A DNA stretch of 64,000 nt from a virus. A program made the translations under genes and the position numbers. Positions 50,273-58,519 of this stretch are shown piece after piece. Under the pieces are notes generated by a model that had not been told where the DNA came from, ran no database searches, and was given only the letters and a program-made list of their open reading frames with translations. The DNA lies in IMG/VR virus record IMGVR_UViG_3300008121_000001, positions 29,015 through 93,014 of that record, one strand, 5' to 3'. The first letter of the stretch is position 1, and each line of letters starts with the position of its first letter.

Positions 50273-52972
50273 ATGGCTTTAATTAAACCCTCTACAACAT
50301 ATTACTATCGGACTAAAGCAATTAATCTGGACGGAGAATCTGCATACTCAAATATAGTATCTGTAACTACTCCTGCATCATCAACTAGCACTGACGTTAC
50401 TCCTCCATCACCATCTCAGCCCGTAATCGTAGCGACAGAAAATAATAGTAGTTCCATCAGAGTAGAACTGCAAAAAGCTGCGCCTAATGAGTACATAAAA
50501 GAGCTAAAACTTGACGTATCAGTAAACTCCGACTTCAGCTCCCCGCTTTACTCTAACTTGACATTCTTGCTCCCGCAAAATATTGCGGCGACAGAAAAAG
50601 AAACTCTGGCACTTACTATAGGTGGTTTGGCGGCAAATACGCTCTACTACTACCGTTTGCGCTTCTCAAATGCAACTGGACTCTCAGCGTGGACTTCAGC
50701 TTCGCTCTCAACAACCCCAAATTTCCCAATTCCAGATACTTTAGGCACGACAAATCTCACAGCTATTGCGGCTCGACTTAATTGGGGAAAAGTAACAGGC
50801 GCAACCACCTATTTTGTAGATTTGGCGACTGACAGTGCTTTTACTTCACTAATATTAAATAACGTCAATGCAGGAGATGTCAGTTTTCGTGATGTAGGGT
50901 CACTTACGGCGCTAACCCAATATTATTACCGTGTCAGGGCTTCAGATGGCTCTACAACCTCAGCTAACAGCAATGTAGTTACTTTTACCACACTTCACGA
51001 CGCAGAGACTTACGATGAGCAATTTCAGAATCTAGCTACACCCAGCATTAGTAATATTACAGATATTTACTTAACTTCTTTTTCTGTCTCTTGGAACGCA
51101 GTGGCTTTGGCTGATAGCTATAGTGCTCAGGTTTCCACAGCATCAGATTTTAGTGCTGTAGTTCAGACAATAACAACTAAAAACACATCAGCAGCATTCT
51201 CAGGGCTAACAACAGGTACAGTCTATTATGTTAGAGTCAGGGCAATCTCTGTATGGCAAACTACTGCATATTCGGCTACACAAGTAGTTACCACACTTTC
51301 TCTCAATTCTTCGCTCAATCCACCACAACTTCTTACTCCAACAACCATTACTTCGCGTAGCATTCTATTTGAATGGGTGTTACGGAGTTATGCGACTAGA
51401 TATTTGTTTGAGTTGAGTACTTCCTCTATCTTTGCTTCTATTGCATACTCAACCATCACTGGTAATGTGGGTTCGTTGCTGGTTTCGGAGGGTATTAGTC
51501 CAGCAACGACCTATTATGCGCGTATCAGGGCGTTGAACTCAAGCCAGTCGTCTGATTACTCTAATTCAGTCAATACTACGACCTCAGCCGCCCTTACAAG
51601 CATCACTGGAGTCACTACAACCAGTATTACCGATACTTCAGCCGTAATTGGCTGGACTTTAAATGGCAGCTACACCAATTATCTCCTATCGGTTTGGAAA
51701 ACAGAGTCAAATGCTTACTTAGGAGTCAACTTCTACCGTAATAAAAGTCTCGGAAATACCAATACGCATACTATCGACTTATTTTTGGAGCCAAGTTCCA
51801 ACTACAGCTACACTATTACTGGAAAAACAGCTTCTGGAGATACAAGAACAACAACCGTACAAACATTCTCGACAAAAACGGCTGCGCCAATACTTCAACT
51901 ATCGAAGAATTTGCTAACTTGGACATACAACCTAGATAACCTCGAAGTCAGTACTGATGCAGACTTCAAGTTTCTACTGAAAGGGTATCCAAGGAGTGTA
52001 ACCAACAATGGCAGCTTCAATATTGAAAATTTGCTCAGTTCCAATACAAATTACTATATTCGTGGTAATTTTACTGGAGGTATCTATTCCAATATTGTAT
52101 CTACATCAGCTCTTGCAGTTTATAAAGGTATTATAGGCAAAACTTCTTTTTCTGCCTACTGGAAGAAGAACGCTGTAGCTACTTCCTACAGCGTTCAGCT
52201 AAAGGTACTCGATACAGGCAATTACGTGCCTGTTAGTGGTTTCACGTTTCCAAGAAATGTGGGTGACGTAAGTAATTACACATTTGAATCTCTTTCCCCC
52301 GACACACAATATCAGGTATTAGTATATGACTCTAGCTCGAACATTTCTATTCCGTGCTTATTTAGAACTAACTTGTTTGCTAGTGAAAACGAACCTAGTA
52401 ACACATCTCTTACAATTCCTACAGTAGTTCTCAATGGAAGTGCTGGTTTTGACCGAGCCAGTCTAGTTTTAAGTGGATATACCAAGTATTTACTTAATTT
52501 GGCGAGAGACAGTGCTTTCACGCTCGATAATACCTACTTAGAGAGTAGTTCCAATAATATAGAGCTTCTGCTTCAGCCTAATCGTATTTATTATGTACGA
52601 GCCTATGGTTACAACGGAACTAACCGTACTACCTTGCCTTCTACCACTCTTACCATTAATACAACAGCCGAACCATTCACTGAAGTATCTATTAGCTCTG
52701 CTCCAAGCATCACAAGTGTTAATATACTTGATGAGTCGCAGGTTGAAATAACTTTTGCTCAGGTAAGTAATGCAACTGACTATACGCTTGAGATTAGTCG
52801 TGCAAGTACTTTTACAATCCTTGAGGAGTTGAGTGTGACGAGAAGTGCCGATAACAAATTTGTTGTGTCAGGATTGAGTGGTACGATTGCGTATTACATG
52901 AGGCTGTATGCATTTAATCCACACAAAATTTCAGCTTATAGTAGTACAACAACCGTTGATACTACCCCTTAA
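50273..52972 (+). CDS. Long fibre protein built of fibronectin type III-like domains, 899 aa
   Basis: About eight to ten Fn3-like repeats, each near 90-100 residues. Repeated signatures are LTALTQYYYRVRASD, LTTGTVYYVRVRAIS, ISPATTYYARIRALN and APSITSVNILD-type starts. Such domains form extended stalks in phage fibres and adhere to surfaces. The last four bases overlap the stop of the convergent GIY-YIG gene. Confidence 0.78.
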   Translation: MALIKPSTTYYYRTKAINLDGESAYSNIVSVTTPASSTSTDVTPPSPSQPVIVATENNSSSIRVELQKAAPNEYIKELKLDVSVNSDFSSPLYSNLTFLLPQNIAATEKETLALTIGGLAANTLYYYRLRFSNATGLSAWTSASLSTTPNFPIPDTLGTTNLTAIAARLNWGKVTGATTYFVDLATDSAFTSLILNNVNAGDVSFRDVGSLTALTQYYYRVRASDGSTTSANSNVVTFTTLHDAETYDEQFQNLATPSISNITDIYLTSFSVSWNAVALADSYSAQVSTASDFSAVVQTITTKNTSAAFSGLTTGTVYYVRVRAISVWQTTAYSATQVVTTLSLNSSLNPPQLLTPTTITSRSILFEWVLRSYATRYLFELSTSSIFASIAYSTITGNVGSLLVSEGISPATTYYARIRALNSSQSSDYSNSVNTTTSAALTSITGVTTTSITDTSAVIGWTLNGSYTNYLLSVWKTESNAYLGVNFYRNKSLGNTNTHTIDLFLEPSSNYSYTITGKTASGDTRTTTVQTFSTKTAAPILQLSKNLLTWTYNLDNLEVSTDADFKFLLKGYPRSVTNNGSFNIENLLSSNTNYYIRGNFTGGIYSNIVSTSALAVYKGIIGKTSFSAYWKKNAVATSYSVQLKVLDTGNYVPVSGFTFPRNVGDVSNYTFESLSPDTQYQVLVYDSSSNISIPCLFRTNLFASENEPSNTSLTIPTVVLNGSAGFDRASLVLSGYTKYLLNLARDSAFTLDNTYLESSSNNIELLLQPNRIYYVRAYGYNGTNRTTLPSTTLTINTTAEPFTEVSISSAPSITSVNILDESQVEITFAQVSNATDYTLEISRASTFTILEELSVTRSADNKFVVSGLSGTIAYYMRLYAFNPHKISAYSSTTTVDTTP

Positions 52973-53748
52973 TTTATAGGTGCGAAAATATAATCTGCAA
53001 ACTTAGGGCTAGAACTTCTTACCCTATTTAAAATAGTACTAGGACTTACTTCTTTATCTAAAGCAGCTTTTTCTGCCGATTCGTAATATTTTCCTTCCAC
53101 TATTATCGGTATGCTATTAGGTGATGCGGCACTCATTTTAGCTTTAGCTTCGTCTGTATGAGTTTTATCAAGACGGTATTGGTTGCCTTTCTTTGCATCT
53201 CTATATTTTTTTATAGCCTCTTCACTGCGAATCTTTCCTTTATTTCCAATACTAATTTTTTGTTTTGTTTCTTTGGTATGTGGTTTATCAAGACGATTTT
53301 TATTACCTTTTTTCGCATCACTAATTTTTTGCCTTGTTTCTTCACTAAATTCCCTACCTTTAAGTGAAACACTTAGTTTTGCTTTTGTTTCTTCTAAGAC
53401 AATTTTTCCTGTATTACAAGCAGAAAGTTTAGCTTTGGTTTCAAGTGTATGGACTAACCCTATACCACCTTCCCCACCTACTTTCATGTTATAAGTGTCT
53501 GAGAGATTAACAAAATCTTCAGTAACTATACTTTTTTCAGCCAGATACGCATCTTTAGCACAGTTAAATTCTGCAAGTGTAGTCCTGCTAAAATTTTCTT
53601 TCCCATATTTTTTAATAGATTGTTTTAAACCTTTTCCACTGCCAAGATAATTTTTTGAATAACTTGTATTTTGAAGTCTGTGAACTCCGATATAAACCTT
53701 ACCGTTCACATTATTAGTTGTCTGATATAAAATCCATGTGTTTTCCAT
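52969..53748 (-). CDS. GIY-YIG homing endonuclease with NUMOD3 repeats, 259 aa
   Basis: Paralogue of the 28188 and 61939 genes. The nuclease domain shows WILYQTTNNVNGKVYIGVHR, YLGSG, the YLAEKSIV helix and NMKVGG. It is followed by about five NUMOD3 units, for example EETRQKISDAKKGNKNRL, and a C-terminal EGKYYESAEKAALDKEVSPS HTH-like segment. Convergent with the Fn3 fibre gene. A weak AT-only hairpin lies just upstream of its ATG on the minus strand. Confidence 0.88.
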   Translation of the reverse strand: MENTWILYQTTNNVNGKVYIGVHRLQNTSYSKNYLGSGKGLKQSIKKYGKENFSRTTLAEFNCAKDAYLAEKSIVTEDFVNLSDTYNMKVGGEGGIGLVHTLETKAKLSACNTGKIVLEETKAKLSVSLKGREFSEETRQKISDAKKGNKNRLDKPHTKETKQKISIGNKGKIRSEEAIKKYRDAKKGNQYRLDKTHTDEAKAKMSAASPNSIPIIVEGKYYESAEKAALDKEVSPSTILNRVRSSSPKFADYIFAPIN

Positions 53749-53794
53749 CTATATATTCTAAGATATAATGGTGTAAATATCAAGACTTATAATT

Positions 53795-53929
53795 ATGAAA
53801 CATTTTTCCAATTTTTCAGCAAATATTTATCAAACTGGGATACAAAATCTGCTTAGTCCTGTCGTAGAGAAAGAGACTAAAAAATACATAAGAAAAAAGA
53901 AAGAGCAAGCAGAGACAGAAAAAGAATAG
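53795..53929 (+). CDS. Small basic protein, 44 aa
   Basis: ATG 53795 to TAG 53929. Polar N-terminal half and a very charged Lys/Glu C-terminal helix (KKYIRKKKEQAETEKE). A TATAAT box (53764-53769) lies upstream but lacks a good -35. Unknown function. Confidence 0.4.
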   Translation: MKHFSNFSANIYQTGIQNLLSPVVEKETKKYIRKKKEQAETEKE

Positions 53930-54086
53930 GGCGACCCCGCAGTTTGAGGACTGTTAGTAGCCTTGCAGGGTCTGTAATATATGGCAGTTTCGACTCTTAA
54001 CCTTGTAGCTAGCATAAGACCTTAAGAGTCCCGTGATGCCTACGGTAATCGGTCTGTAACCCGACTTTTTTAATATATCACAACTA
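53930..54086. other. Structured non-coding segment between convergent genes
   Basis: Contains a perfect 9-base stem, GACTCTTAA pairing with TTAAGAGTC (about 53994-54029), and GACCC/GGGTC nearby. It ends with TTTTTT before the portal stop. No tRNA fold is convincing. It may be a small RNA or a complex terminator serving both convergent units. Confidence 0.35.
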
Positions 54087-55613
54087 TTATGCAGGTGGCG
54101 CTCCTTCTTCAGGAGGATATGCTTCGGCTTGTCCTTCTGGTGGCATAGGTGGAGCTTGAAGTTGTTGCAACTGCGCTTGCAACTGTACAACCTGAGTTTG
54201 GTTCTGTAGCTCCTTCTGTACCTCAGCTTTAAGTGCTTCTTCGGCTTTTTTCTCCTTCTCGGTTTCATCCAGTGATGGTAGACCAAGATTCTTGTAGATG
54301 AGGTTGAGTACTTCGACATTATTAGTATCGATAATGCCACTTGCCATAAGCGAAGTGATAGTACTTAAACGACCATTAATGGTATTTTGGTCTTCTTCTA
54401 CATCAAAAACAAATTCTCCCCAATCTTCACTAAACCAACTTGAAGGGAAATTGTCATGCAATAACCCACGAATCATTTTATGAATAAATTCGTGCTTAAG
54501 TGTAGTTGTTAATGCAAAGATTGTTGCATCAAAGGTCATTTTGAAATTCTGACCGAAACCATTGTTACCGAGATTCGTGGTTCCTGAGCCACTGTTCACA
54601 TCAAATATGCCTGATGGTATGGCAAAACTTGACTGAATACCTCTATCAACATATTCCAGTGCTTTAAAGTGGTTATCGGCAGTATTTTGTATCTGAATAC
54701 GAGTAAGCTCAACATCATTATCAGTGACAATGAATCCTCTTTTTTGAATATCCTTTAGTTGATATGAAAGAGCAGTTTGTTTTGTTACCTCTAATGGTTT
54801 ATCTTTACTATCTTTCTTAACTGACCCATCAGGATTTATTAAAGTTGTTGTACCATTACTAGGTGTTTTAGCCCAGAGTAATCCTTCGCTGTCGTTTTTA
54901 ATTCTTAATGCAAGATGAGTTAAAATCACCTTCTTAAGCTTATAATAAGGCAGTGCCGAAATACCATCTCCGACACCCCAAACTGCTGTCTTATCAAACG
55001 CTGCACCTGCATTATTTATGATATGAATACATTTTTGATATGGTATTTTAACTGTTTTACCATTACCATTATCATATTCAATCCACTCTATTTTCCCAGC
55101 TTGATTTGTACTTTTTCCAAATGAAATAATTTGGTCTGGATTAAGTACATTAATATTCCCTATTCGCCATTGCCCTCTGTAGCCACGTATTTTGCTACTT
55201 TTAGTGAACTCAGCTATACCTATACCGTGTAGTATTACTGAAGAGAGTAGTTTAAAGACTATTTGTTTGAAATTTTTAGGTAAGGTATTTAAGTTACTAT
55301 TTACAAATGCTTCAATTTCTTTTTTTGGATGTTTATACTCTCCAAAGCTTTGTGTCGCACGTAATGCTTTAAAACTTAGACATTGGCTAGCTACAGGGTC
55401 ACGACTTGCCATAAGCGCCATTTCTTTAATAGGAGGGCGGTCTGTTTCTGCTGGATGATTGATACTCTGCATTGCTGCCCCAGTCAGTGAGGCAAGTTCT
55501 GTTGAGTATTGTCCCTGAGCCAACGCTGATAAAGGTGTAGGAACTCCAGAAAATAAAAGCTCTTCGTTTAGTTCTAGCAAGCTTAATTGTACGGCTTCTT
55601 CTGCAACAGGCAT
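54087..55613 (-). CDS. Portal protein, Mu gp29/DUF935-like, 508 aa
   Basis: Forms the dodecameric portal through which DNA enters the head. Recognised by the order of segments: MALMASRDPVASQCLSFKA, the WRIGNINVLNPDQI strand region, the ALEYVDRGIQSSFAIPSGIF helix, and WFSEDWGEFVFDVEEDQNTINGR followed by the terminal helix. A long Gln/Ala/Glu-rich tail ends in a Pro-rich stretch. It is the only clear head gene in the window. No terminase is next to it. Confidence 0.8.
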   Translation of the reverse strand: MPVAEEAVQLSLLELNEELLFSGVPTPLSALAQGQYSTELASLTGAAMQSINHPAETDRPPIKEMALMASRDPVASQCLSFKALRATQSFGEYKHPKKEIEAFVNSNLNTLPKNFKQIVFKLLSSVILHGIGIAEFTKSSKIRGYRGQWRIGNINVLNPDQIISFGKSTNQAGKIEWIEYDNGNGKTVKIPYQKCIHIINNAGAAFDKTAVWGVGDGISALPYYKLKKVILTHLALRIKNDSEGLLWAKTPSNGTTTLINPDGSVKKDSKDKPLEVTKQTALSYQLKDIQKRGFIVTDNDVELTRIQIQNTADNHFKALEYVDRGIQSSFAIPSGIFDVNSGSGTTNLGNNGFGQNFKMTFDATIFALTTTLKHEFIHKMIRGLLHDNFPSSWFSEDWGEFVFDVEEDQNTINGRLSTITSLMASGIIDTNNVEVLNLIYKNLGLPSLDETEKEKKAEEALKAEVQKELQNQTQVVQLQAQLQQLQAPPMPPEGQAEAYPPEEGAPPA

Positions 55614-55651
55614 TTGGTCTTATTATAGATATTATTACCCTAGTATATCTC

Positions 55652-56398
55652 ATGACAGATTTTCTTTTTCCCAAAATCACTGGCTATGAGTTTGTAGCTC
55701 CTCGTACTGCGGTCAACAAACCATTTGAAACAATCTTTGCTGCCGAAGATTTTTCTTTGCACGACCGAATTAATGGTACATATGATAAACATTTTCCTCT
55801 CTATGTACTCACAAATATTCAAGGTGCATCAAGCAATTATCGTCCCAGTATCAATTTAATCAGCGCTACGGGACTAGAGAAAAAACTAATGGGGGCAATG
55901 ACTCCGACTATATACAAAGAAAAAATAAATCGCCGAGAATACGGGAGAAAAAACGAAATTCATCCTACTCTAGGCAATAAAAATCTTGTCTTAAACCGCA
56001 TATATTATCGTGAATTTTTAATTCCTAAGTTTGACCCTCGATACACCTTAATTGTTGATGGTAAGTTTATAACCAACACAATCCAAAAACCCTCAGACCA
56101 ATTTGCCGACATCGGCAATATGCCTAGCAGCGTTTTTGAGCCGTTTGCTAAAGGAAGTCTTGTAAAGTACTCTGGTAACTACTGGAGATGCCTAGAGTCT
56201 ACCAAAGCTTATCCGAGCGGCGAAGATACAAACTGGAAACAACTGCCGCAGGAGCAATCAATTTTTACTGCGGATATTTACTCGATTTTTGGCAGTAACG
56301 TGCAATTCTTACAAACTTACACCGAAGACCGAGAATTTCGACCTGAGCAGCAAGATACCTCTCTGGTTACATATAATGTTTCATGTTTTTATGGTTAG
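55652..56398 (+). CDS. Virion protein with chitin-binding type 3-like module, 248 aa
   Basis: Near residues 165-197, FAKGSLVKYSGNYWRCLES and TNWKQL resemble a ChtBD3/CBM5-12 module (G-x-x-V-x-Y-x-G-x-x-Y/W-x-C ... W). The N-terminal 150 residues are unassigned. Divergent from portal, so likely a tail or fibre gene of its own unit. A structured segment follows its stop. Confidence 0.55.
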   Translation: MTDFLFPKITGYEFVAPRTAVNKPFETIFAAEDFSLHDRINGTYDKHFPLYVLTNIQGASSNYRPSINLISATGLEKKLMGAMTPTIYKEKINRREYGRKNEIHPTLGNKNLVLNRIYYREFLIPKFDPRYTLIVDGKFITNTIQKPSDQFADIGNMPSSVFEPFAKGSLVKYSGNYWRCLESTKAYPSGEDTNWKQLPQEQSIFTADIYSIFGSNVQFLQTYTEDREFRPEQQDTSLVTYNVSCFYG

Positions 56399-56530
56399 AT
56401 AAGAGAGGGTTGAACCCATGAGTGTCCCGTAGGGCGCGAAAGATGTTGATAGTAGGTGAACGTCGGTTTCATACCGTGTGGTTGTTAACTCATCCCTAGC
56501 CTACTACGGCATCCTTTAATCAAGTAAGAA
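56399..56530 (+). other. Structured non-coding segment after virion gene
   Basis: Several helices can nest: GGG/CCC around TTGAA, ATGAGT with ACTCAT, and AGTAGG with CCTACT. An inner CGG/CCG stem holds a TTTCATA loop. It lacks a T-arm, so it is not a tRNA by eye. Possible structured RNA; function unknown. Confidence 0.35.
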
Positions 56531-56537
56531 TAAATAG

Positions 56538-56603
56538 ATGCTTTATATAATAATTGGTTTGGTTTGTATAATTTTTGTAGTAATCTTTAACGAGTGCAAT
56601 TAA
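56538..56603 (+). CDS. Micro-ORF 1: single-helix membrane peptide, 21 aa
   Basis: ATG 56538 to TAA 56601-56603. All but the last four residues are hydrophobic (MLYIIIGLVCIIFVVIF). First of four tandem micro-ORFs. Confidence 0.4.
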   Translation: MLYIIIGLVCIIFVVIFNECN

Positions 56604-56610
56604 TAAATAC

Positions 56611-56685
56611 ATGACTTGGACAACTTTAGCTATTATTTTCTTTATTTTTGTCATTTACGATATCTATGAGCTTCACAAGAAATAA
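56611..56685 (+). CDS. Micro-ORF 2: single-helix membrane peptide, 24 aa
   Basis: ATG 56611 to TAA 56685. Hydrophobic helix (WTTLAIIFFIFVIY) followed by a polar DIYELHKK tail. The next ATG follows its stop at once. Confidence 0.42.
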   Translation: MTWTTLAIIFFIFVIYDIYELHKK

Positions 56686-56763
56686 ATGAACATTTTCCTC
56701 ACTCTGCTAGCTGGTATATCTCTAGCTACAACACTTCTCGCCCTTTATACTTTACTATTATGA
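56686..56763 (+). CDS. Micro-ORF 3: single-helix membrane peptide, 25 aa
   Basis: ATG 56686 to TGA 56763. Hydrophobic throughout (IFLTLLAGISLATTLLALYT). The stop overlaps the next ATG (ATGA), which suggests coupled translation. Confidence 0.42.
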   Translation: MNIFLTLLAGISLATTLLALYTLLL

Positions 56764-56855
56764 TTACTTGGGTTTTGGCGATTTTACTTGTCTTAGTTAC
56801 AAGTTTTGCAGTTTGGCTTGTTTGGCAACTTATGAAATTTGTTCCTTGGAGATAA
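56760..56855 (+). CDS. Micro-ORF 4: single-helix membrane peptide, 31 aa
   Basis: ATG 56760 to TAA 56855. Hydrophobic helix (WVLAILLVLVTSFAVWLVW) with a basic tail LMKFVPWR, so the C-terminus may face the cytoplasm. It ends one base before the next gene start. Holin-like function is possible. Confidence 0.45.
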   Translation: MITWVLAILLVLVTSFAVWLVWQLMKFVPWR

Positions 56856-56856
56856 T

Positions 56857-57282
56857 ATGTCTAAATGCTCAACACTACGATTTAAAATTTATTCGCGAGA
56901 TTACGACAAACTCAGAAAACATACTGATAATCTAAGTACAAACCCTTCAAATCAAGCTAGACTTTGGGTACAATCTCAAATTAATAGGTTGCCAGATGAA
57001 ATTGAAGAACGTGACCCAAATTTCAAACTAGAGCATCTTGAATCTGCCTTACAACATTGGGGATTTATTTTCGACTCAAATTTTATGAGCGACTCTCCTA
57101 CTTTAAACGGTAAGTATGTTAGCAAATTCTTGAGTAAAACTTTAGTTATTTATGAATGCTTGGATGGTGTATTCTTGCATTATTGCAATGGGATAGACCT
57201 TATACCTAATTGCCATGCTTTTCCTCATATTTTGCGTCGCAGGGTGAATTTGTTAATGTCAACTCATACTATTCGACCGTAA
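56857..57282 (+). CDS. Hypothetical protein with RHH-like N-terminus, 141 aa
   Basis: ATG 56857. Residues 5-45 (TLRFKIYSRDYDKLRKHTDN, then a polar helix) resemble a ribbon-helix-helix fold. The C-terminal 90 residues are unassigned. Follows the membrane micro-ORFs in the same run. Function unknown. Confidence 0.5.
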   Translation: MSKCSTLRFKIYSRDYDKLRKHTDNLSTNPSNQARLWVQSQINRLPDEIEERDPNFKLEHLESALQHWGFIFDSNFMSDSPTLNGKYVSKFLSKTLVIYECLDGVFLHYCNGIDLIPNCHAFPHILRRRVNLLMSTHTIRP

Positions 57283-57290
57283 TATACCTC

Positions 57291-57761
57291 TTAAGATAGA
57301 TAATTTGGATGTTCTGTTATAGGTGTTTCAAGGTAGTTAATAAAACTTTCAAACTTTTCTTTTACAGACTCCAGATTGTCACCTAGTATACCTAAAGTAG
57401 AATTACATTTAAAACATAAAATTCCTCTTGCAATTCCCGTTTTGTGGCAATGGTCGAATGCTAATTGTTTCTCTGAGCTACAAACATCGCACTTGTCTTT
57501 TCCCCTTTTTATAAATTTTGCCGATTCTTCTTTGCTAATTTTTAAACTAGAAGCCAAATAAGAGACTTTATTACGTTTCTTCCATTCTGAAGATGCTTTA
57601 ACTTGTTTAGCGCTATTTTTGGGATACCAAACGTTCTTAACATATTCATTGTGACATTTTTTACATTTAGAACTTCTCCCAGTTTTAGATGTCTTTTTAA
57701 TAGAAAAATCTAGAACTTTTTTCCAAGTTTCACAACCAGTACAATACAAAGTTTCTTCCAT
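57291..57761 (-). CDS. Endonuclease VII-like HNH nuclease, 156 aa
   Basis: Recombination endonuclease VII family. The zinc ligands CDVC (91-94) and CFKC (116-119) surround the HNH core AFDHCHKTGIARGILC (101-116), with Asp103, His104 and Asn120, as in T4 gp49. A second Cys pair sits near the N-terminus (Cys7, Cys10; Cys33, Cys36). Such enzymes resolve branched DNA, but free-standing homing nucleases share the fold. Divergent from the tRNA cluster. Confidence 0.8.
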   Translation of the reverse strand: MEETLYCTGCETWKKVLDFSIKKTSKTGRSSKCKKCHNEYVKNVWYPKNSAKQVKASSEWKKRNKVSYLASSLKISKEESAKFIKRGKDKCDVCSSEKQLAFDHCHKTGIARGILCFKCNSTLGILGDNLESVKEKFESFINYLETPITEHPNYLS

Positions 57762-57834
57762 ATTAGTCTCATAACCAATTTTTAAATTATCTATATTTAT
57801 GATACCACAGTTATATCTATATCTTTAGATAGAG

Positions 57835-57862
57835 TTGTAGGTTAGTAATATTGTGTTATATT
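57835..57862 (+). promoter_or_regulatory. Candidate promoter of the tRNA cluster
   Basis: TTGTAG (57835-57840) and TATATT (57857-57862) with 16 bases between, ending six bases before the first tRNA, so transcription would start near its 5' end. Confidence 0.35.
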
Positions 57863-57867
57863 AAAGA

Positions 57868-57945
57868 AGCCAGTAGAGTGACGTGGTTTCATGTCAGGTT
57901 CATACCCTGAAGACGGCAGTTGGTTCGATTCCCTGCAACTGGCTT
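57868..57945 (+). tRNA. tRNA-like gene, anticodon CAT (Met or Ile2)
   Basis: Acceptor AGCCAGT/ACTGGCT pairs fully. The D stem is GTGA/TCAT. The anticodon arm is TCAGG-TTCATAC-CCTGA with CAT. The T arm contains TTCGATT but its stem needs a two-base bulge, and the region between acceptor and D stem is one base long. It is therefore unusual and possibly degenerate. Confidence 0.6.
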
Positions 57946-58061
57946 AACACCCTTCCGAGTGTCTCGGATTGCTTAGTGAAAGTGGCAGCTTCAACGCTGC
58001 GTCTCGCCCTGATAAGGCGAGGCTACCACAGGTGGAGATGGAAACTAATACTGGTGTTCAT
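57946..58061 (+). other. Structured tRNA-cluster spacer 1
   Basis: Between tRNA-Met and tRNA-Ile. Hairpins: GCAGC-TTCAAC-GCTGC, CTCGCC-CTGATAA-GGCGAG and CCAC/GTGG. Two look like anticodon or variable arms, but no T-loop is present. It may be a decayed or highly divergent class II tRNA, or an unrelated small RNA. Confidence 0.35.
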
Positions 58062-58133
58062 AGCCGTATAGCTCAGTGGTAGAGCGCTCTCTTGATAAGG
58101 GAGATGTCGTAAGTCCGATTCTTACTTCGGCTA
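58062..58133 (+). tRNA. tRNA-Ile (GAT)
   Basis: Acceptor AGCCGTA/TTCGGCT (one mismatch), D arm GCTC...GAGC and anticodon arm CTCTC-TTGATAA-GGGAG. The anticodon is GAT; 72 bases. No CCA encoded. Confidence 0.85.
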
Positions 58134-58270
58134 TTGGCTTAATCGCCAAATATAGATAAGAGCTACATTACGTGAGTGTGTAGAGTTGGGGCTGGTAATA
58201 TTACAGGCTGTTAGAAGGTTCCAAGAACGGTTGTAACACAGTTGAGAACTGACCTCTTATTATTTCAAAT
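58134..58270 (+). other. Structured tRNA-cluster spacer 2, cloverleaf-like
   Basis: ATAAGAG pairs with CTCTTAT over about 107 bases, enclosing CTACA/TGTAG, CTG/CAG around GTAATATTAC, CTGTTA/TAACACAG with an inner GTTC/GAAC, and CAGTT/AACTG. The multi-arm shape resembles a class II cloverleaf but lacks tRNA consensus loops. Confidence 0.4.
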
Positions 58271-58341
58271 GGGACTGTAGCTCAGTGGTAAAACCTACGC
58301 CTGTCTAGCGTATGTCGAGAGTTCAATTCTCTCTAGTCTCG
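58271..58341 (+). tRNA. tRNA-Asp (GTC)
   Basis: Acceptor GGGACTG/TAGTCTC (two G-U), anticodon arm TACGC-CTGTCTA-GCGTA, T arm AGAG-TTCAATT-CTCT; 71 bases. Confidence 0.88.
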
Positions 58342-58360
58342 TCGGTAATACACCGAACAT

Positions 58361-58435
58361 GGAGCTATCGTATAATGGTTCGTACAGCAGGTTTTCATCC
58401 TGACAATCGGGGTTCAATTCCCCGTAGCTCTTCCA
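58361..58435 (+). tRNA. tRNA-Glu (TTC), with encoded CCA
   Basis: Acceptor GGAGCTA/TAGCTCT, anticodon arm CAGG-TTTTCAT-CCTG. T arm is CGGGG/CCCCG around TTCAATT. The 3' CCA is encoded at 58433-58435, unlike the neighbouring tRNAs. Confidence 0.85.
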
Positions 58436-58439
58436 ATAT

Positions 58440-58512
58440 GCGGATTTAACTCAAAGGCAGAGTGCTTCGCTTCCAACGAAGAAGTCGGTGATTTCAAAAT
58501 TCCCAATCCGCT
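58440..58512 (+). tRNA. tRNA-Gly (TCC)
   Basis: Perfect acceptor GCGGATT/AATCCGC, anticodon arm CTTCG-CTTCCAA-CGAAG. The T stem is imperfect. Starts four bases after tRNA-Glu. Confidence 0.8.
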
Positions 58513-58519
58513 TAATAAT

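Noticed and set aside
56399-56530. tRNA with UCA anticodon
   Set aside because: Only a three-base stem supports the loop TTTCATA and no T-arm or proper acceptor is found.
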